A stretch of 64,000 bases of DNA, from the NCBI GenBank assembly GCA_051878575.1, contig JBJEKJ010000121.1, forward strand, positions 1 through 64,000. Reading direction: 5' to 3'. Under the pieces are notes generated by a model that was not told the origin of the DNA, searched no databases, and saw only the letters and a program-made list of their open reading frames with translations. The stretch comes from CALZFJ01 sp051878575. GTDB lineage: Bacteria > Bacteroidota > Bacteroidia > Bacteroidales > Muribaculaceae. Position 1 is the first letter of the stretch. Each line of letters opens with the position of its first letter. Positions 60,480-64,000 of the stretch are shown piece by piece. Both the position numbers and the translations under genes were made by a program.

Positions 60480-63221
60480 TTATTTTACGATAATTTTCTT
60501 GTTGTTTTGCAGATAGATTCCGCTTGTGGGGTTCTCCACGCGACGACCGCTGAGGTCGTAGATGGGTTCGTCGGAGCCTTGCACTTCGGCATCGATGCCA
60601 TCTACGTGAGTGGGCAGCAGATTGATGCGGAAGCCCTTGATTTCGGCTGTCTGGGATGTCGGCACTTTCAGATAGCCTTTGCCCGGCTTAGCATTTATTT
60701 GGGTGCCGTCGGCATTGCCCCAGTAGAAGCCGAGACCGGTCTTTGCATCGATATCATAATAGGTGAGGCGGTAGAGCTTGGCTTCGCTTGCCTGGCACGA
60801 TACGGTCTGAGCCTCGCTTGGAGTGGCAAGGAGCAGGGTGGTGGTGCCATACTCGGCTGGAGTGAGCGAGGAGCCGCTGAGCGGAGAGGCAGTGAAGGTG
60901 TTGTAGCTCGTCTTCACGAGGACAGCCTCGCCACGAGCCACCGTGTTGGCATCGCGCGGTGTGAGGACAAGCGTGTTACCACTCACGGTCACATTATATA
61001 CTGTGAGTGTAGCGCCGGCAGCAGGATGCAGCTCCACGTCGGTAGCGTTGTTGCTGAAAGTGGCGTAGTAGTCGGCAGGGTTCACATCGTCCTGCACCGC
61101 CTTGCAAGTCACATCAGTGGCAGGCCCGTTGCCCACGGTCACTGTGCAGGTGGCGGTAAGGTCGCTGCCGTCGGTGGTGTGGCAAGTGATAATAGCCTCA
61201 CCATCAGTAATCACTCCAATAATGGTGATTGAGCCATCGCTATTGGCTTTATACTTCACGACGCTCTCATCGCTGCAGCTCCACTCACATGGTCTGATGG
61301 AAGTGCCTGCGGGCAAGAACACCGGTTTAATCACAGCAGTCTTGTTCCTTTCTATAGTAATCTCCGATGGGTCAAGCTCAAGCGACATGTTGACGGCCTC
61401 ACCCACTGTGATATGACAAGTTGCCACTACGCCGCTGCCGTCGATTGCCGTTGCTGTGATTGTAGCTTCACCTTCGCTAAGACCTTTCACCAAGCCATTT
61501 TGGTCAACACTTGCCACTTTCTGGTTGTCGGAGCACCAATAGATGTTCTTCAGCGTGGCATTCGTTGGGGTGATTGTTGCTGCCAATTGAATACTGCCAT
61601 TAGGTGCGATAGAATACTCCTCCAAATTGAGATCAATCGAAGTGATGAGATTGGCAATTTCTACTAATGTCATTTTGCCCCAATTCTCATCCATCCAATA
61701 ATCTAAATATGCATCCGGAGATACATATAAGGTAGAGCTGGAGGAAAATGTGTTACCCGTAATTACAGGAGGCTCAGCAGCATGCGACACTATCCTGCAA
61801 GAATACATGAACAGCTTATCAGGCAAATTTGTCACATTCTCGCCAATAACGAAAGTGCAACTTTTATCGAAGACATGGCCACCGGATGTGCTGTTTGTGG
61901 CATTATATAACACAATATTTAGGTCATAGCATTTATAGAAGGCTTCATAGCCGATTGATGTGACGGAGTTGGGAATCTCCACCGATGTCAAGCCGCTGCA
62001 GTCAGAGAAGGCTCCATAGCCGATTGAGGTGACGGAGTTTGGAATCACCACCGATTTCAAGCCGCTGCAGCCAGAGAATGCACTGTTGTCGATTGAGATG
62101 ACGGAGTTGGGAATCTCCACCGAAGTCAAGCCGCTGCAGTAAGCGAATGCAGAGCCTTTGATCCTGGTGACGGAGTTTGGAATCACCACCGATGTCAAGC
62201 CGCTGCAGCCAGAGAATGCACTGATGCCGATTGATGTGACGGAGTTGGGAATCTCCACCGATGTCAAGCCGCTGCAGTCAGAGAAGGCTCCATAGCCGAT
62301 TGAGGTGACGGAGTTTGGAATCACCACCGATTTCAAGCCGCTGCAGCCAGAGAATGCACTGTTGTCGATTGAGATGACGGAGTTGGGAATCTCCACCGAA
62401 GTCAAGCCGCTGCAGTAAGCGAATGCAGAGCCTTTGATCCTGGTGACGGAGTTTGGAATCACCACCGATGTCAAGCCGCTGCAGCCATAGAAGACACGAG
62501 ACTTCAACTCTTGTATTGTTTCAGGAATAATCAAATTTTTTATCTCTTGTCCATTAAGAAATAAGTTATGAGAATAATATATTGGATTTGCAGTCGCATT
62601 AGAAAAGCTGATCTTACACCAAGCTTCAAGGTCGGAAATTTCAACTTTTTTGAGTCTGTCGCAACCAAAGAATGCATAGTTGCCGATTGAGGTGACGGAG
62701 TTGGGAATCACCACCGATGTTATGCCGCTGCAGCCATAGAATGCGCCTTCGCTAATTCCGGTGACGGAGTTGCCGATGCTCACCGAAGTCAAGCCGCTGC
62801 AGCCATAGAATGCATAGTCGCCGATAGAGGTGACGGAGTTGGGAATCTCCACCGAAGTCAAGCCGCTACAGCTGAAGAATGCTCTTTCGCCAATTGCGGT
62901 GACGGAGTTGCCGATGCTCACCGATGTCAATCCGCTGCAGCCATAGAAGGCGCTCCCTCCGATAGAGGTGACGGAGTAGGTTTTACCTGAGTAGGTCACT
63001 GAAGCCGGGATTGTTATTGCACCGGAATATTCATTGGCGTAAGCGTCAGAAGAGTTTCCTTTATAAGTGACGCTGACGGATGTGCCGTCGCTGTTTATGT
63101 TGTAGTAGATGCCATCGACCTCGAAGTCGTGGGCCATGGCTGAGGCAGCGCTGAGTAGCAGCACTGCTGCTACGGCTGCCAATCTCATGAAAAATTTCTG
63201 TTTCATATCATTAGAATTCAT
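60480..63221 (-). CDS. BspA-like leucine-rich repeat surface protein with Ig-like domains
   Basis: The 913-residue protein has a signal peptide (ending ASAMA), then about 18 LRR_5/BspA-type repeats of 23 residues (GLTSVEIPNSVTSIG and AFxxCS). Two Ig-like (BIG2-type) domains follow (about 525-690), then a beta-rich region, and the end carries YDLSGRRVENPTSGIYLQNN plus a basic tail. BspA-type proteins bind host matrix or other bacteria. The preferred start is MNSNDMKQ at 63221, overlapping the DUF6884 stop by four bases; MKQKFFMRL at 63206 is possible. Two nearly identical 276-bp blocks of four repeats lie at 61953-62228 and 62229-62490. The tail resembles those of other exported proteins in the window. 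Confidence 0.88.
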   Translation of the reverse strand: MNSNDMKQKFFMRLAAVAAVLLLSAASAMAHDFEVDGIYYNINSDGTSVSVTYKGNSSDAYANEYSGAITIPASVTYSGKTYSVTSIGGSAFYGCSGLTSVSIGNSVTAIGERAFFSCSGLTSVEIPNSVTSIGDYAFYGCSGLTSVSIGNSVTGISEGAFYGCSGITSVVIPNSVTSIGNYAFFGCDRLKKVEISDLEAWCKISFSNATANPIYYSHNLFLNGQEIKNLIIPETIQELKSRVFYGCSGLTSVVIPNSVTRIKGSAFAYCSGLTSVEIPNSVISIDNSAFSGCSGLKSVVIPNSVTSIGYGAFSDCSGLTSVEIPNSVTSIGISAFSGCSGLTSVVIPNSVTRIKGSAFAYCSGLTSVEIPNSVISIDNSAFSGCSGLKSVVIPNSVTSIGYGAFSDCSGLTSVEIPNSVTSIGYEAFYKCYDLNIVLYNATNSTSGGHVFDKSCTFVIGENVTNLPDKLFMYSCRIVSHAAEPPVITGNTFSSSSTLYVSPDAYLDYWMDENWGKMTLVEIANLITSIDLNLEEYSIAPNGSIQLAATITPTNATLKNIYWCSDNQKVASVDQNGLVKGLSEGEATITATAIDGSGVVATCHITVGEAVNMSLELDPSEITIERNKTAVIKPVFLPAGTSIRPCEWSCSDESVVKYKANSDGSITIIGVITDGEAIITCHTTDGSDLTATCTVTVGNGPATDVTCKAVQDDVNPADYYATFSNNATDVELHPAAGATLTVYNVTVSGNTLVLTPRDANTVARGEAVLVKTSYNTFTASPLSGSSLTPAEYGTTTLLLATPSEAQTVSCQASEAKLYRLTYYDIDAKTGLGFYWGNADGTQINAKPGKGYLKVPTSQTAEIKGFRINLLPTHVDGIDAEVQGSDEPIYDLSGRRVENPTSGIYLQNNKKIIVK
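61953..62490. repeat. Tandem duplication of a four-LRR block within the BspA-like gene
   Basis: The sequence at 61953 recurs from 62229 with a period of 276 bp, which is 92 codons or exactly four 23-residue repeats. The copies are almost identical until about 62490, including silent positions, so the duplication is recent. Confidence 0.9.
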
Positions 63222-63631
63222 ATTAGTTGGTTTAGTTTCTTTAGAATTTCTCCGATTCCGCTACAGCCGGCAAACATATTTGTGGCATTAGCAAGCGGCA
63301 GGTATTTGCGATAGTTCTTCCCGGCAAACACGATGAAAGTGTCGTTTTGAGGGTCAATACCTATTTTTTTCATCTGCTTAATGACTTTTGCTGCCCAATT
63401 TTTGATTACATTGGCTCTTTTTCCTTTAAGCGTTTCATCGTAAGGGCAAAGAACCTCGTCGATAGGCACTAAGCCATATTTTGCCGATAACACATAAATC
63501 GAGGCGTTAGGGTGAAGTTTCCTTGCTGCAACAAGCGACTTCTTGAAAATAGCGCCTTGATAGAAATCTCTTGCCGGGGCGCAATGGTCGAGCTTCGACT
63601 TTGAGCACCCAATTAGGACAGTAGTTCCCAT
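63218..63631 (-). CDS. DUF6884 domain protein
   Basis: The 137-residue protein has VLIGCSKSKLDH at the start, YVLSAKYGLVPIDE in the middle, then PYDETLKGK, and FIVFAGKNYRKYL near the end. These match DUF6884, a small family with a Rossmann-like fold related to YaaA-type proteins and often found near mobile or defence genes. No enzymatic activity is known to me. It follows the GIY-YIG-like gene by eight bases and overlaps the LRR gene by four. Confidence 0.7.
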   Translation of the reverse strand: MGTTVLIGCSKSKLDHCAPARDFYQGAIFKKSLVAARKLHPNASIYVLSAKYGLVPIDEVLCPYDETLKGKRANVIKNWAAKVIKQMKKIGIDPQNDTFIVFAGKNYRKYLPLANATNMFAGCSGIGEILKKLNQLI

Positions 63632-63639
63632 ATGCGAAT

Positions 63640-63999
63640 TTACTTTTTATGATATTTGCGTAATTTCGACAATACTTCTTGCAATTGCTTGGGAAACGAC
63701 TGGTTATGTTGCAAATTAATCGGATAGTAGTAACCCGGCTGCTGCAATTCTTGCTTTTCCCACACTTCGGGATTCTGCATAACTTCCCACTCCCAGTAGC
63801 ATTGCTCCAAGAGGGCTGACACACATTTCTCCGACTTGGATTGGTCTTTACCGAGCAATGCACTCACTGATTGCCGCAATGTGGACAGATAACCCGACTT
63901 CACTGCCGACGCGCTGTGCTTTTGTGTAGCATGCCACTTTATGCGTCCGAGCAAATCCTTGCTAATCCCCGCATATAGGGCATAATAAGTGGCTCCATC
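63640..63999 (-). CDS. GIY-YIG-like nuclease domain protein, partial
   Basis: The gene runs off the window edge; about 119 C-terminal residues are visible. The frame at the edge reads DGATYYALYAGISKDLL then GRIKWHATQKHSASAV, which fits the GIY-YIG core (a tyrosine-rich strand, then YAGxSKDLxxRIxxH). The remainder (LSTLRQSVSALL, WEWEVMQNPEVWE) is helical. It is probably co-transcribed with the DUF6884 gene. Since the N terminus is missing, other domains may precede it. Confidence 0.6.
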   Translation of the reverse strand, partial: DGATYYALYAGISKDLLGRIKWHATQKHSASAVKSGYLSTLRQSVSALLGKDQSKSEKCVSALLEQCYWEWEVMQNPEVWEKQELQQPGYYYPINLQHNQSFPKQLQEVLSKLRKYHKK

Positions 64000-64000
64000 G

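Noticed and set aside
61953..62490. Regular repeats that could suggest a CRISPR array
   Set aside because: The repeats are in-frame 69-bp LRR codon repeats of a coding gene without unique spacers.

Overview
The window reads as chromosome from an anaerobic Bacteroidales bacterium. I infer Muribaculaceae or a close relative: it has SusC/SusD pairs, a hybrid two-component regulator, type IX secretion (T9SS) genes, a BspA-type leucine-rich repeat protein, and promoters of the Bacteroidetes form TTTG-N19-20-TAnnTTTG. Most genes have GC-rich third codon positions. A segment at about 44.4-52.4 kb is visibly more AT-rich. I saw no rRNA, tRNA or CRISPR array.

Layout. (1) 0.1-19.0 kb, minus strand: a polysaccharide utilization locus. 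In order of transcription it has a hybrid histidine kinase/AraC regulator with a periplasmic-binding-protein sensor, two paralogous right-handed beta-helix glycosidases (GH28/GH49-like) alternating with two GLUG-repeat secreted proteins, then SusC, SusD, a DUF3823 lipoprotein, a GH27 alpha-galactosidase, an alpha/beta-hydrolase esterase and a GH43 enzyme. The set suits a decorated plant polysaccharide, possibly pectin-like. (2) 19.2-26.9 kb: a beta-helix lipoprotein, folB, rpiB, a DPP5-like S9 peptidase, an NlpC/P60 peptidase, and a TPR/LuxR-type membrane regulator broken by one frameshift. (3) 27.2-37.3 kb, plus strand: a large choice-of-anchor-J surface protein, a UshA-like 5'-nucleotidase, a GH3-beta-lactamase-like fusion and gdhA. 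(4) 37.7-44.3 kb, minus strand: ispF, porV, porU, an FAH-family protein and rex. (5) 44.4-52.4 kb: an inserted defence island. It has a truncated excisionase-like remnant on the left, a 1 kb non-coding stretch packed with inverted repeats, two related DNA methyltransferases, a GIY-YIG/SF2-helicase nuclease, a convergent HNH protein, and a truncated IS30 transposase on the right. (6) 52.4-59.8 kb, minus strand: housekeeping genes (EFR1 ferredoxin, DUF2027-Smr, pfkA, menG/ubiE, purC, phoH) and a GH109-like enzyme. (7) 60.3-64 kb, minus strand: a GIY-YIG-like protein cut by the window edge, a DUF6884 protein, a BspA-like LRR protein and a 38-residue peptide gene, closed by a strong terminator.

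How the parts work together. The locus in (1) captures and degrades a glycan, with the hybrid kinase sensing a periplasmic sugar. Several secreted proteins end in a similar short tail, and two core T9SS genes lie in the same window, so at least some may be T9SS cargo. The island in (5) is the best candidate for an unusual system: the two methyltransferases appear to have complementary catalytic motifs, and the nuclease-helicase carries its nuclease at the N terminus. A second notable feature is a promoter-containing intergenic repeat, duplicated in tandem at 23.9-24.2 kb, whose spacer sequence recurs in other promoters.
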